Shown here: one piece after another, positions 25,656-36,134 of the stretch
Position numbering within the stretch: position 1 is the stretch's first letter
Layout of the letters: every line of letters starts with the position of its first letter
From: Amphiplicatus metriothermophilus
Lineage (GTDB): Bacteria > Pseudomonadota > Alphaproteobacteria > Caulobacterales > Parvularculaceae
DNA: 64,000 bases
Direction of reading: 5' to 3'
NCBI RefSeq assembly: GCF_900199215.1
Contig: NZ_FZQA01000004.1
Coordinates: 206,839-270,838 of the forward strand
Notes under the pieces: model-generated
Database searches by the model: none
The model's input: only the letters and a program-made list of their open reading frames with translations
What the model was told of the DNA's origin: nothing
Program-made: the position numbers and the translations under genes

Positions 25656-26813
25656 TCAGGCCGCCAGCCGGGCGATCAGCTTGCGCAGAAAAGCCGTCGC
25701 TTCGGCCACCTGCGCGATCGCGATGAACTCGTTCGGCTGGTGCGCCTGGTCGATCGACCCCGGACCGCAGATGACGGTCGAAAAGCCCGCCTGCTGAAAC
25801 TGGCCGGCCTCGGCGGCGTAGGCGACCACGTCGGTCGCGTTCCGGCCTGTCAACGCCTTAGCGAGATCGGCGGCGGGATTATCCGCCTGCGGCGCAAGCG
25901 GCGGAGCGTCGGTGAGCTGGATCGTCTCTATGCGGCAGCCGGGGGCGCGCGCGCGCATCTCCGCCTCGACGCCGCGGGCGTAATCCTCGAACTCCTCGCG
26001 CGCCGCGCGAGCCGAATCGCCGGGAACGGCGCGGCAGTCCCATTCGAACACGCATTCGCCCGCCATGATGTTGAGCTGCGTGCCGCCGCGAACGACATTG
26101 ACGGTCATGGTCGTATACGGCGGATTGAACGGCGAGTCCGGATCGGCCTCGCGCGCGCGCCGCTCGCGCATTTCGACGACCTTGCTGACGAGCTTCGCCG
26201 CCGCCTCCACCGCCGAGACGCCGCGCTCGGCCTGGCTCGAATGGGTCGTGTATCCCGTAACGCTTGTGCGGAAGGAGGCGATGCCCTTGTGCCCGTCGAT
26301 CACGTTCATGCAGGTCGGCTCGCCGACGATCACCGCCGAGGGCGCGGGCAGCCTGTCGCGAATTTCGCGGATCATGTGCGGCGCGCCGAGAAGGCCGATC
26401 TCTTCGTCATAGGAAAGCGCGAAGATCACCGGCCGCTTGAGGCCCGCCTCGGCCATTTCCGGAACGAGCGAGAGCGCGACGGCGCAAAAGCTCTTCATGT
26501 CCGTCACGCCGCGCCCGTAGAGCTTGCCGCCCTTCTCGACCACCGTGAACGGGTCGGTGTCCCACTGCTGCCCTTCGACCGGCACGACGTCCGTGTGCCC
26601 TGAGAGCACCACCCCGCCTTCGACCTTGGGGCCGAGCACCGCGTAAAGGTTGGCCTTTGTCCCGTCTTCGTTCGGCACGCGGAAGGTCTCGGCGCCGTAT
26701 TGCTTCAGATGCGACTCAACGTCGTCGATAAGCGGCAGATTCGATTTCCACGACGTCGTGTCATAGGCGACGAGCCGGGAAATCCAGTCGATCTGGGTTT
26801 TGAGATCGGTCAT
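25656..26813 (-). CDS. argE: Acetylornithine deacetylase (ArgE)
   Basis: 385 residues of the M20 metallopeptidase family. Metal-binding motifs are [27 protein letters not shown] and [15 protein letters not shown]; the dimerisation domain contains [39 protein letters not shown] and [12 protein letters not shown] near the end are typical of ArgE, which hydrolyses N-acetylornithine to ornithine. Succinyl-diaminopimelate desuccinylase is a weaker alternative. It is 42 bases after the MetH-type gene on the same strand. Confidence 0.9.
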   Translation of the reverse strand: MTDLKTQIDWISRLVAYDTTSWKSNLPLIDDVESHLKQYGAETFRVPNEDGTKANLYAVLGPKVEGGVVLSGHTDVVPVEGQQWDTDPFTVVEKGGKLYGRGVTDMKSFCAVALSLVPEMAEAGLKRPVIFALSYDEEIGLLGAPHMIREIRDRLPAPSAVIVGEPTCMNVIDGHKGIASFRTSVTGYTTHSSQAERGVSAVEAAAKLVSKVVEMRERRAREADPDSPFNPPYTTMTVNVVRGGTQLNIMAGECVFEWDCRAVPGDSARAAREEFEDYARGVEAEMRARAPGCRIETIQLTDAPPLAPQADNPAADLAKALTGRNATDVVAYAAEAGQFQQAGFSTVICGPGSIDQAHQPNEFIAIAQVAEATAFLRKLIARLAA

Positions 26814-26855
26814 GAAGCGACCAAAGCCCAGATGCTCCGGCGATGCAAGCCCGGC

Positions 26856-27953
26856 TCAACCGGCGAGCACGAACGGCTCGAGCCCCGACAGACGCATGGC
26901 GCGTTCGGGCCTCGGCGGGCGGCGAGGCGGCAGGCCTTCGACCGCTTTCGCGAAAGCCGCGATATGGGCGGGCGTCGTGCCGCAGCAGCCGCCGACGATG
27001 TTGAGAAGGCCGGATTCGGCCCACTCCTTCAGATGCGCCGTCATCGACTCCGGCGTTTCGTCGTACTCGCCGAAGGCGTTGGGCAGACCGGCGTTCGGAT
27101 AGGCCGACACGTAGCAATCGGCGACGCCCGCCAGCGCCTCCACGTAAGGCCGCATGAGATCGGGCCCGAGCGCGCAGTTGACCCCGACGCAAAGCGGCTT
27201 GCCGTGGCGGACCGAATGCCAGAAGGCCTCCGGCGTCTGGCCCGACAGCGTGCGGCCCGACTGGTCGGTGATGGTCACCGACAGCATCAGCGGAACTTCG
27301 TAGCCGAGCGCGTCGAACACCTCGCCCACGGCGAAGATCGCCGCCTTGGCGTTCAGCGTGTCGAAGATCGTCTCGATCAGCAGCGCGTCCGCCCCGCCTT
27401 CGAGAAGCCCGCGCGCGGCCTCGCCGTAAGCTGCCGCGAGCGTATCAAAATCCACATTGCGCTTGCCGGGGTCGTTGACGTCCGGCGACAGCGACGCGGT
27501 GCGGTTGGTCGGCCCGACGGCGCCCGCCACGAAGCGCGGGCGATCATCCGTAGACGCCGCATCGGCCGCCGCGCGCGCCAGCCGCGCGCCCTCGACGTTG
27601 AGTTCGTAAGCGAGCGCTTCCATCCGATAGTCGGCCTGCGCGATCGTCGTCGCGGAGAAGGTGTTGGTCTCGATGACGTCGGCGCCGGCCGCGAGATAGG
27701 CCTCGTGCATCTGGCGCACGATTTCCGGCCGGGAGAGGATCAGCGCGTCGTTGTTCCCCTTGAGGTCGCAGTTCCAGTCGGCGAAGCGCGCGCCGCGGTA
27801 GCCCGCCTCGTCGAGGCCGTAGCCCTGGATGTAGGTGCCGGCCGCGCCGTCGAGCACGAGAATGCGCTCTTCGAGCGCCGCTTTGAGGGCGGCGATGCGG
27901 GCCTGGCGGCCGGGAAACGGGTCCCTGGCGGGGTCGAGGGCGGAATCGGGCAT
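26856..27953 (-). CDS. Stand-alone MetH homocysteine-methyltransferase domain
   Basis: 365 residues corresponding to the first module of cobalamin-dependent methionine synthase. [19 protein letters not shown] starts the barrel. Zinc-binding Cys residues are in [13 protein letters not shown] and [15 protein letters not shown]. The folate, B12 and activation modules are missing, so this is a split MetH subunit; the rest must be encoded elsewhere because argE follows directly. ATG 27953 is chosen because AAGGAG (27959-27964) precedes it. A SAM/SAH-type operator lies about 20 bases upstream. Confidence 0.9.
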   Translation of the reverse strand: MPDSALDPARDPFPGRQARIAALKAALEERILVLDGAAGTYIQGYGLDEAGYRGARFADWNCDLKGNNDALILSRPEIVRQMHEAYLAAGADVIETNTFSATTIAQADYRMEALAYELNVEGARLARAAADAASTDDRPRFVAGAVGPTNRTASLSPDVNDPGKRNVDFDTLAAAYGEAARGLLEGGADALLIETIFDTLNAKAAIFAVGEVFDALGYEVPLMLSVTITDQSGRTLSGQTPEAFWHSVRHGKPLCVGVNCALGPDLMRPYVEALAGVADCYVSAYPNAGLPNAFGEYDETPESMTAHLKEWAESGLLNIVGGCCGTTPAHIAAFAKAVEGLPPRRPPRPERAMRLSGLEPFVLAG

Positions 27954-27973
27954 GGAGGCTCCTTTCGCCAACG

Positions 27974-27993
27974 ATATAAAGAAATCTTTATAT
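27974..27993. promoter_or_regulatory. Palindromic operator resembling alphaproteobacterial SahR/ArsR-type methionine-cycle sites
   Basis: ATATAAAG (27974-27981) and CTTTATAT (27986-27993) form a perfect 8-bp inverted repeat with spacer AAAT, about 20 bases before the methionine-synthase domain gene. From memory, this form resembles sites of ArsR-family regulators that sense S-adenosylhomocysteine and control metH in this class. No ArsR gene is within the window. Confidence 0.6.
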
Positions 27994-28023
27994 GTTTGGC
28001 AAGCCCGGCGCGCCGGCCCCTCT

Positions 28024-28950
28024 TCAGCGCTCGGCCGGAAACAATCCTTCGTCCCAGTACGGATCGCCGCCGAATTTCTCGATCACGGCGTCGGCGAAGG
28101 CGCGCACCCGCGCCGAGACCTGACGCGTAGGCGGATAGACGAGGTGCACATGCGCGCTCGTCCATTCATATTCCGTCAGCACGGCTTCGAGCGCGCCCGC
28201 GCGCAGATGGCGGTGCAGGATGAAGGTCGGATCGCACACGAAGCCGCACCCGCCCGCCGCGATGTCGGCGAGAAACTCGCCGTTATTGGCGAGGGCGCTG
28301 ACCCGCGGCTCGACGACGCCGCTGTCCCCGCCCGGCCCCCAGTACCGGATCGCGCCCGGCCGGGGAACGTTCGAATAGGCGAGATAGGAAAGCCCGGCGA
28401 GGTCGCGCGGATGGCGCGGCCGGCCGTGCGCGCGCCAGAACGCCGGCGCGGCTGCGACCACCGCGCGCACGGGGCAGAGCTTGCGCGCGATCAGGCTCGA
28501 ATCGGCGAGCTGGGCGATCCGCACGGCGACGTCGAATCCCTCGCCGACGATGTCGACGAAACGGTCGGAGAAATCGACTTCGACCGTGACTTTGGGATGG
28601 CGTCGGGCGAAGTCGGCGATGAGGGGCTTCAGATGCGCGAGGCCGAAGGAGAGCGGCGCGGCGATCCTCAGATTACCTGAAAGAGCCCCATGGCCTTCGA
28701 CCGCCTCGGCCTCCGCCTCCTCGATGTCGGCGAGAATGCGCCGGGCCCGCGCGAGAAACGCCGCCCCCGCGTCGGTAAGCGTGAGCTTGCGCGTGGTGCG
28801 CGCGAAAAGCTGCACGCCGAGCCGCGCTTCGAGGTCGGCGAGCCGCCGGCTCATCGCTGATTTGGCGATGCGCCGCTGGGCGGCGGCGCGGCTGATCGAG
28901 CCCGCCTCGGCGATGCGCACGAACGACTCGATCTCCTCCAATCGGCTCAT
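28024..28950 (-). CDS. LysR-family transcriptional regulator
   Basis: 308 residues. The N-terminal winged helix-turn-helix reads [20 protein letters not shown] followed by [20 protein letters not shown] and [15 protein letters not shown]. The effector domain starts at about residue 90 ([20 protein letters not shown]). It belongs to the CrgA/DsdC-like subgroup often encoded next to oxidoreductases. It diverges from the azoreductase gene, and a TTGTT-N11-AACAA LysR box overlaps its own start codon, so it probably controls azoR and itself. Confidence 0.9.
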   Translation of the reverse strand: MSRLEEIESFVRIAEAGSISRAAAQRRIAKSAMSRRLADLEARLGVQLFARTTRKLTLTDAGAAFLARARRILADIEEAEAEAVEGHGALSGNLRIAAPLSFGLAHLKPLIADFARRHPKVTVEVDFSDRFVDIVGEGFDVAVRIAQLADSSLIARKLCPVRAVVAAAPAFWRAHGRPRHPRDLAGLSYLAYSNVPRPGAIRYWGPGGDSGVVEPRVSALANNGEFLADIAAGGCGFVCDPTFILHRHLRAGALEAVLTEYEWTSAHVHLVYPPTRQVSARVRAFADAVIEKFGGDPYWDEGLFPAER

Positions 28951-28970
28951 TGTTCTTAATTTATCAACAA
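28950..28970. promoter_or_regulatory. LysR box between the LysR gene and azoR
   Basis: TTGTT (28950-28954) and AACAA (28966-28970) are separated by 11 bases, the T-N11-A form recognised by LysR-type regulators. The first half overlaps the LysR start codon and the site lies 104 bases upstream of azoR. Confidence 0.55.
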
Positions 28971-29073
28971 TAATTTCTGAAACTAACGACTTATACCCTT
29001 AACAGCAACAATTACTTTCGCCCCGTCGAGATCATCGCCTCCCCGAGGCCCTCGCCGCGAAAGGACCCAAGCC

Positions 29074-29700
29074 ATGAAGCCGCTCAACATTCTCCAGATC
29101 CACGCATCCATTCAGGGCGAGCGCTCCGCGACCCGGCGCCTGTCCGACGCGCTTCTCGCCGCCGTCGAAGCCGAAGGCGTCGCCGTAGCGGCAAACCGGC
29201 GCGATCTTTCCGAAGGCGTCCCGCTGATCGACGCAGAATGGGCCGCGGCCAACGGAACGCCGCCCGAGCAGCGCTCGGCCCGCCAGAACGCCGTCCTCGC
29301 CTTTTCGGAGAGCCTGATCGAGGAGATCGAGGCGGCGGATATCCTCGTCATCGGCGTTCCGGTCTACAATTTCGGGATCCCCGCCGCCCTCAAGGCCTGG
29401 ATCGACCTCATCGCCCGCGCCCGGCGCACGTTCCGCTACGCCGAGAACGGCCCCGAGGGCCTGCTCAAGGGCAAGCGGGCGATCCTCGTCGCCGCTTCGG
29501 GCGGCACGCAGATCGGCTCGCCGGCCGATTTCGCCGCAAGCTATCTCAAATTCGTCCTGGGCTTTCTCGGCATCACGGACGTGACGATCATCGACGCGGC
29601 CGGCCAGGCGACCGATGCCGCCGGCGCCGAAGCGCGCGCGCGAAAAGCGATCGCCGACACGGCGAAAACCCTCGCCGCGGACGTCGCCGAAGCGGCCTGA
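29074..29700 (+). CDS. azoR: FMN-dependent NADH-azoreductase (AzoR)
   Basis: 208 residues of the flavodoxin-like quinone reductase/azoreductase family. MKPLNILQIHASIQGERSAT opens the FMN-phosphate loop. VPVYNFGIPAALKAWIDLIA is the flavin-binding segment, followed by RTFRYAENGPEGLLKGKRAI and AASGGTQIG. AzoR reduces quinones and azo compounds by two-electron transfer, often for quinone or electrophile stress. It is divergent from a LysR regulator and followed by a clear intrinsic terminator. Confidence 0.92.
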   Translation: MKPLNILQIHASIQGERSATRRLSDALLAAVEAEGVAVAANRRDLSEGVPLIDAEWAAANGTPPEQRSARQNAVLAFSESLIEEIEAADILVIGVPVYNFGIPAALKAWIDLIARARRTFRYAENGPEGLLKGKRAILVAASGGTQIGSPADFAASYLKFVLGFLGITDVTIIDAAGQATDAAGAEARARKAIADTAKTLAADVAEAA

Positions 29701-29739
29701 GCCTTGCGCGGCGTTCCCTCCGTCATGGCGGCGACCGGC

Positions 29740-29765
29740 CCCGGACCTTCGGGTCCGGGTTTTTT
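29740..29765 (+). terminator. Intrinsic terminator of azoR
   Basis: CCCGGACC (29740-29747), TTCG tetraloop, GGTCCGGG (29752-29759) and six T bases: a textbook rho-independent terminator 40 bases after azoR. Confidence 0.93.
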
Positions 29766-29812
29766 CGCCATTTAGGCCGTGTACGGATGGGCGTGCCCTG
29801 TAAGCGACTCGC

Positions 29813-30739
29813 CTACTTCACCTCAAGAAGCTCCACCTCGAAAACGAGCGCCTCGTTCGGCCCGATGGGCCCGTTCGGCGTGCCGGTCTCGCCATAGGCG
29901 AGTTCGGGCGGCAGATAGAGCTTGAACTTGTCGCCCTCGCTCATGAGCTGCACGCCCTCGGTCCAGCCGGGGATGACCTGCGCCAGCGGGAACTCCGCCG
30001 GCTCGCCGCGCTCGTGAGAGCTGTCGAACAGCGTGCCGTCGATCAGCCTGCCCTCATAATGCACGCGCACGATGTCGGCGTCCGTCGGCGAGGCGCCGCC
30101 TGCCGGCCCCTCCGCCAGCACCTCATATTGCAGTCCGCTCTCAGTCGTTTTCACGCCGGGGCGTCTGGCGTTCTCCTCGAGGAACTTCCGCGCCGCTTCG
30201 GCGTTGCGTTGCGGGTTCGTCGCCTTCAGAAGCTCCACGTCGAAGATCAGCGCTTCATTGGGGCCGATCGGCCCGCCGGGCGTGCCCGTTTCGCCATAGG
30301 CCAGATGCGGCGGGATGTAGAAGCGATAGCGGTCGCCCTCGCTCATGAGCTGCACGCCCTCGGTCCAGCCGGGAATGACCCGATCGAGCGGAAAGCGCGC
30401 CGCCGCGCCGCGCGCGCGGGAGGAGTCGAACTCCACCCCGTCCGTCAGCGTGCCGACATAATGGACCTCCACGATGTCGCTCGCCGCCGGGCTGTAGCCG
30501 TCTTCCGGCCCTTCGGCGAGAACTTCGTATTGAAGGCCGCTTTCGGTGGTTTTCACGCCCTCGCGCCTGGCGTTCTCTTCGAGAAACTTCTGCGACGCGG
30601 CGAGATTGGCCGCGGCGACGTCTTCGGCCGTCGCCGCCGCGCCTGATTCGTCCTCGGGCGCCGGCGTCTCGTCCTCGCCGCCGCAGGCCGCGAGCGCGAA
30701 AGCCGCCGCGCCCGCCATCAGAATCATTCTCGCCGTCAT
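29813..30739 (-). CDS. Lipoprotein with two tandem FKBP peptidyl-prolyl isomerase domains
   Basis: 308 residues. I start at ATG 30739, where a lipoprotein signal begins ([19 protein letters not shown], lipobox ALAAC). An acidic linker is followed by FKBP domain 1 (about 65-170) and domain 2 (about 195-305). Both are preceded by [19 protein letters not shown] and both contain [16 protein letters not shown], (H/E)LAYGETGTP and GPIGPNEAL. The protein is probably a periplasmic, membrane-anchored foldase. The near-identical repeats indicate an internal duplication. Confidence 0.9.
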   Translation of the reverse strand: MTARMILMAGAAAFALAACGGEDETPAPEDESGAAATAEDVAAANLAASQKFLEENARREGVKTTESGLQYEVLAEGPEDGYSPAASDIVEVHYVGTLTDGVEFDSSRARGAAARFPLDRVIPGWTEGVQLMSEGDRYRFYIPPHLAYGETGTPGGPIGPNEALIFDVELLKATNPQRNAEAARKFLEENARRPGVKTTESGLQYEVLAEGPAGGASPTDADIVRVHYEGRLIDGTLFDSSHERGEPAEFPLAQVIPGWTEGVQLMSEGDKFKLYLPPELAYGETGTPNGPIGPNEALVFEVELLEVK

Positions 30740-30798
30740 AAACTCGCTCCGTCGCTTGGGGGGGCGGACCCTAGCCCGGAACGCCGGGCGCGTCACGA

Positions 30799-32589
<1,791 letters not shown>

Positions 32590-32742
32590 GGCGGGCTCTC
32601 CGACGGCTAAAAGGCCGCGGACAGTGCACGCAAAGAAAGCCGGCGGTCAACTGCGCGCGCCGACGGCGCGCGCCCGCCGGGCGAATCGTTCGGCTACGGA
32701 ATGGGAGCCTTCCCTAGACGGCGCCCGACGCCCTCGCCGAAT

Positions 32743-33045
32743 TCAGTTGAGGCTGAACAGGGTCCCCGCCTCTATCTCCGCCGCGGAGATCACCTTGCGG
32801 CCGGCGACCCGGACCGAATGGATGGGCCCTTCGAGCTCGCGCATCCAGAAGGCCAGGAACCGCGACAGCGCCGGATATTTCGGCGCGATGTCGTAGTCCT
32901 GCCAGACGAAGCTCTGCAGCAGGCCCGGATGGTCCGGCATGTGATAGAGAATTTCGGCCGTCGCCAGACGATAGCCTTCGAGCTGGCGGCGGAAAGCGCG
33001 ATCCGACTGCATACGCTTAACGACCTCTCGTACAGTCCAATCCAC
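32743..33045 (-). CDS. usg: Usg family protein
   Basis: A 100-residue protein matching alphaproteobacterial Usg: RQLEGYRLATAEILYHMPDH, PGLLQSFVWQDYDIAPKYPA and LSRFLAFWMRELEGPIHSV. The function is unknown; usg is named for its place near trpF in other genomes, which is not the case here. It is divergent from the ornithine decarboxylase leader. The 153-base gap on its downstream side, towards the SLC13 start, holds nothing I can identify. Confidence 0.88.
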   Translation of the reverse strand: MDWTVREVVKRMQSDRAFRRQLEGYRLATAEILYHMPDHPGLLQSFVWQDYDIAPKYPALSRFLAFWMRELEGPIHSVRVAGRKVISAAEIEAGTLFSLN

Positions 33046-33132
33046 CTTTTGATTCTAGCGCGGAAAGATTGTGCGAAGCTGAATCGGAAGGCAAGTCTCG
33101 AAAGCTGTTTTATCATTCAAATTCAATAAGTT

Positions 33133-33304
33133 AGCAGCCTTCTCGCGAGGCTGCTGCCAAGTGCGGCGGCGAAGGCGCGGGCGGGCAAGCGCGAAAATCC
33201 CTTTACAAGCGCGGCGACAATTTCTATGTCGCGGGTTCGCCAATCCCATGGAACCTGGCCGCAAGATTGGCGTTGTGGTGAAGCTGCTGTTGCGAGGTTC
33301 CATG
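33133..33304 (+). promoter_or_regulatory. Structured 5' leader of ornithine decarboxylase (speF-motif-like)
   Basis: Two perfect inverted repeats frame this leader: AGCAGCCT/AGGCTGCT (33133-33140, 33148-33155) and CATGGAACCT/AGGTTCCATG (33247-33256, 33295-33304). The second ends 2 bases before the decarboxylase ATG and would bury its ribosome-binding region. An RNA motif upstream of alphaproteobacterial speF genes is described in Rfam; position fits, but I could not compare the covariance model. A 31-codon frame (33249-33344) also starts inside the stem and overlaps the gene start. Confidence 0.55.
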
Positions 33305-33306
33305 AG

Positions 33307-34521
33307 ATGGAAAGGTCAAAATCCGCGCTTGCGCTGGTCCTAGAGTCGCGTCCGGACCTCCCCGTTCATTGCTTGCGCCCCCACGCCGCCGAAGCGGCGG
33401 CGCGCTGGTTTCTGCGCCATTTTCCCGGGGACGTCCTCTACGCGGTCAAGGCGAATCCGCACCCGGCGATTCTCGACGCGGTGCACGCCGCCGGCGTGCG
33501 CTGGTTCGACGTCGCCTCCATGCCGGAAGTGGCGCTGATCGCCGGACGATTCCCCGACGCCAGACTCGCCTTCATGCACCCCGTGAAAGCGCGCTCGGCG
33601 ATCCGGCGAGCCTATTTCGATTACGGCGTGCGCGTCTTCGCCCTCGACAGCATGGACGAGCTCGCCAAGATCGTCGCCGAGACGGGCGGCGCGAAGGATC
33701 TGCATCTGGTGATCCGGATCGCGGTGTCCGGCGACTACGCCCAGCACAAGCTGTCCGGCAAGTTCGGCGCGGCCGGCGCGGAAGCCGTGACGCTTCTGCG
33801 CGAAGCGCGCGCCCACGCCGCCGAACTCGGCGTGAGCTTCCATGTCGGCTCGCAATGCATGCGGCCTGAAGCCTGGCGCGTCGCCATGCAGGCGACGGGC
33901 GAGCTTATTCGCCACGCCGGCGTCACGGTGGATATCGTCGACGTGGGCGGCGGCTTTCCGGCCGCCTATCCCGGCCTCACGCCGCCGCCCCTCGACCAAT
34001 ACATCGCCGAGATCCGCGACGCGTTCGAGACCATGCCGGTTCTCGAGAACGCCGATCTGTGGTGCGAGCCCGGCCGCGCGCTCTGCGCGGAAGCCGGCAG
34101 CCATATCGTGCGCGTCGAGGCGCGCAAGGACGACGCGCTCTATCTCAACGACGGCGGCTACGGCGCGCTGTTCGACGCCGCCCATGACGGGCTCGTCTTT
34201 CCCGCCCGCCTGCTGCGCGCGAAGGGCGGGCCGCGCCGGCCGCTCAAGGCGTTCCGGCTCTACGGGCCGACCTGCGATTCCATCGACGCCATGCCGGGGC
34301 CGTTCTTCCTGCCCGCCGACGTGCATGAAGGCGACTATATCGAGTTCGGCCTGACCGGCGCCTATGGCGCGACGCTGGCCACGCGCTTCAACGGCTTCGG
34401 CGAGTATGAGGAGGCGATCGTCGCCGACGCGCCGCTCACCTCGATGTACGGACTCTCCGGACGCCGTCAGACGCAGGGCAACGTCGTCGCCATGGCGAGA
34501 CGCAGCGGCGGGAAGGCATGA
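33307..34521 (+). CDS. speC: Ornithine (or lysine/ornithine) decarboxylase, alanine-racemase fold
   Basis: 404 residues of the eukaryotic-type (fold III) decarboxylase family. PLP Lys48 is in DVLYAVKANPHPAILD. FHVGSQCMRPEAWRVAMQAT is the phosphate/His region, VDVGGGFPAAYPGL the glycine loop, and WCEPGRALCAEAG the Glu-Pro-Gly motif. Catalytic Cys323 lies in YGPTCDSIDAM. It makes putrescine from ornithine, possibly cadaverine from lysine. ATG 33307 is chosen since residues before it are leader RNA. The DHS-like gene follows 127 bases later, giving a short polyamine cluster. Confidence 0.9.
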   Translation: MERSKSALALVLESRPDLPVHCLRPHAAEAAARWFLRHFPGDVLYAVKANPHPAILDAVHAAGVRWFDVASMPEVALIAGRFPDARLAFMHPVKARSAIRRAYFDYGVRVFALDSMDELAKIVAETGGAKDLHLVIRIAVSGDYAQHKLSGKFGAAGAEAVTLLREARAHAAELGVSFHVGSQCMRPEAWRVAMQATGELIRHAGVTVDIVDVGGGFPAAYPGLTPPPLDQYIAEIRDAFETMPVLENADLWCEPGRALCAEAGSHIVRVEARKDDALYLNDGGYGALFDAAHDGLVFPARLLRAKGGPRRPLKAFRLYGPTCDSIDAMPGPFFLPADVHEGDYIEFGLTGAYGATLATRFNGFGEYEEAIVADAPLTSMYGLSGRRQTQGNVVAMARRSGGKA

Positions 34522-34648
34522 CCCGCGCCCGCCCGCTGGCGAAGCCGCGATAATTTCTTTAAGGCGAACCCCATACGGCCCTCCGCGCGTCGTGACGCGA
34601 CGCGGCCCGGATCCGGTTTCCGCAACGTTGACGAGAGGAACCGATCGC

Positions 34649-35689
34649 ATGACCGACAACCGCAAAGCCGAACTGCTCTCCGCTCCCGTCGAGCATATCG
34701 ACATCGCGTCGTTCGACGCGCGCCCGATCATCGACGCCTGGGAGAAGATGAGCTTCACGAGCCGCGACGCGGCGCGCGCGGCGCGCATTCTCAACGCGGC
34801 GCTCGAAGACAGGGACTGCTCCGTCATTCTCACCCTGGCCGGATCGACCTCGGCGGGCGGGTGCATGCATGTCTGGCGCGACATGGTCAGGAACAACATG
34901 GTCGACGCGATCGTGGCGACAGGCGCCTCGATCGTCGACATGGACTTCTTCGAAGCCCTCGGCTTCAAGCACTATCAGGCGAAGGAAATCCCCGATGACA
35001 AGACGCTGCGCGATCTTTATATCGACCGCATCTACGACACCTATATCGACGAGGAAGACCTTCAGGCCTGCGATCACACGATCAAGGACATCGCCGATTC
35101 CCTTCCCCCCGGTCCGATGTCCTCGCGCGCCTTCATCGCCGCCATGGGCAAGTGGCTCGCCGACGGCAATGCGAAGAAAGAAGGCTCGCTGATCGAGGAG
35201 GCCTGGAAGGCCGGCGCGCCGATCTTCTGCCCGGCTTTCTCCGACTCCTCGGCGGGCTTCGGCCTCGTCAAGCACCAGGCCGAGCGCATCAAGGCGGGCG
35301 AGCCTTACCTCTCCATCGACTCGGTGGCGGATTTCCGCGAGCTGACGGAGATCAAGATCAAGGCCGGAACGACGGGGCTTTTCATGATCGGCGGCGGCGT
35401 GCCGAAGAACTTCGCGCAGGACACCGTCGTGTGCGCGGAGATCCTCGGCCATGAGGACGTCGAGATGCACAAATACGCCGTGCAGATCACCGTCGCCGAC
35501 GTGCGCGACGGGGCCTGTTCATCCTCTACGCTGAAGGAGGCCTGCTCCTGGGGAAAGGTGGACACGGCGCTCGAACAGATGGTCTTCGCCGAAGCGACGA
35601 GCGTGGCGCCGCTCATCGTCTCCGACGTCTATCATCGCGGCGCGTGGCGGAACCGCGAGCCGCGCCGCTGGGCGAAGCTGTTCGAATAG
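34649..35689 (+). CDS. Deoxyhypusine-synthase-like / homospermidine-synthase-like protein
   Basis: 346 residues of the deoxyhypusine synthase family. NAD and substrate motifs include TLAGSTSAGGCMHVWRDMVR, IVATGASIVDMDFFEALGF, FCPAFSDSSAGFG and GGGVPKNFAQDTV. The enzyme-intermediate Lys is conserved as K303 in EACSWGKVDTAL. Bacteria lack hypusinated eIF5A, and bacterial family members are thought to move the aminobutyl group of spermidine or putrescine to another amine, e.g. making homospermidine. The neighbouring putrescine-forming decarboxylase supports a polyamine role. Start ATG 34649 follows GAGAGGAA. Confidence 0.88.
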   Translation: MTDNRKAELLSAPVEHIDIASFDARPIIDAWEKMSFTSRDAARAARILNAALEDRDCSVILTLAGSTSAGGCMHVWRDMVRNNMVDAIVATGASIVDMDFFEALGFKHYQAKEIPDDKTLRDLYIDRIYDTYIDEEDLQACDHTIKDIADSLPPGPMSSRAFIAAMGKWLADGNAKKEGSLIEEAWKAGAPIFCPAFSDSSAGFGLVKHQAERIKAGEPYLSIDSVADFRELTEIKIKAGTTGLFMIGGGVPKNFAQDTVVCAEILGHEDVEMHKYAVQITVADVRDGACSSSTLKEACSWGKVDTALEQMVFAEATSVAPLIVSDVYHRGAWRNREPRRWAKLFE

Positions 35690-35706
35690 TCCCTCTACGG
35701 ACCGTT

Positions 35707-36018
35707 TCAGGGAGGGCGCGCCCTTTCCGGCGCGCCCTTGTCCTTGCGCGCCATATGCGCGATCCGATAGGCCGCGCAGCCCGCCACATAGGCGAGCGCC
35801 AGCTCGAATGCGCGGTTGAGAAACGCGCTCGCCCAGAACGTCGCCGCGCCGATCAGCGCCGCATACAGATGATACGCGATCAACGCGACATGCAGCAGAA
35901 AGAGCGGAACCGGAAACCAGCGCCCCCGCGACAGGCGTGCAAAGCCGGCCGCCAGCGCCGCGTCGATTCCCGCATAGGCGAACGGCCGCAGGTCCGGCGC
36001 GACCCATCGCCAGACCAC
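35707..36018 (-). CDS. Small membrane protein, start uncertain
   Basis: From GTG 36018 the product is 103 residues with hydrophobic helices around WFPVPLFLLHVALIAYHLYA and FLNRAFELALAYVAGCAAYR. The same frame stays open upstream to about 36144 and encodes further membrane-like sequence (TIAFYAALCGATLALAARAR, LTAGWLASLV) but offers no ATG, GTG or TTG there. The real start may be a rare codon, or the gene may be frameshifted against the upstream gene, whose stop lies at 36135. Function unknown. Confidence 0.5.
   Translation of the reverse strand: MVWRWVAPDLRPFAYAGIDAALAAGFARLSRGRWFPVPLFLLHVALIAYHLYAALIGAATFWASAFLNRAFELALAYVAGCAAYRIAHMARKDKGAPERARPP
35713..35738 (+). terminator. Hairpin terminator after the DHS-like gene
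   Basis: AGGGCGCGCC (35713-35722) pairs with GGCGCGCCCT (35729-35738) across a 6-base loop, 23 bases after the DHS-like stop. Only TGTCCTTG follows, so it is a stable stem with a poor T-tract. It also encodes the last residues of the minus-strand membrane protein. Confidence 0.55.
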
Positions 36019-36134
36019 AAGCGAAGCCAGCCATCCCGCCGTCAGATAGTGCGCGGCCGCGAGGATCGCCCGCGACCGCGCTCTGGCGGCGAGCGCCAGG
36101 GTCGCGCCGCACAGGGCGGCGTAAAAGGCGATGG

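Noticed and set aside
29740..29765. azoR terminator as a bidirectional terminator for the FKBP gene
   Set aside because: On the minus strand the stem is followed by GGCCGGTCGCC and not by T bases, so it should stop only plus-strand transcription.
33249..33344. 31-codon frame before and over the decarboxylase start as a firm gene
   Set aside because: It lacks a clear ribosome-binding site and lies in a structured leader; kept only as part of the leader finding.
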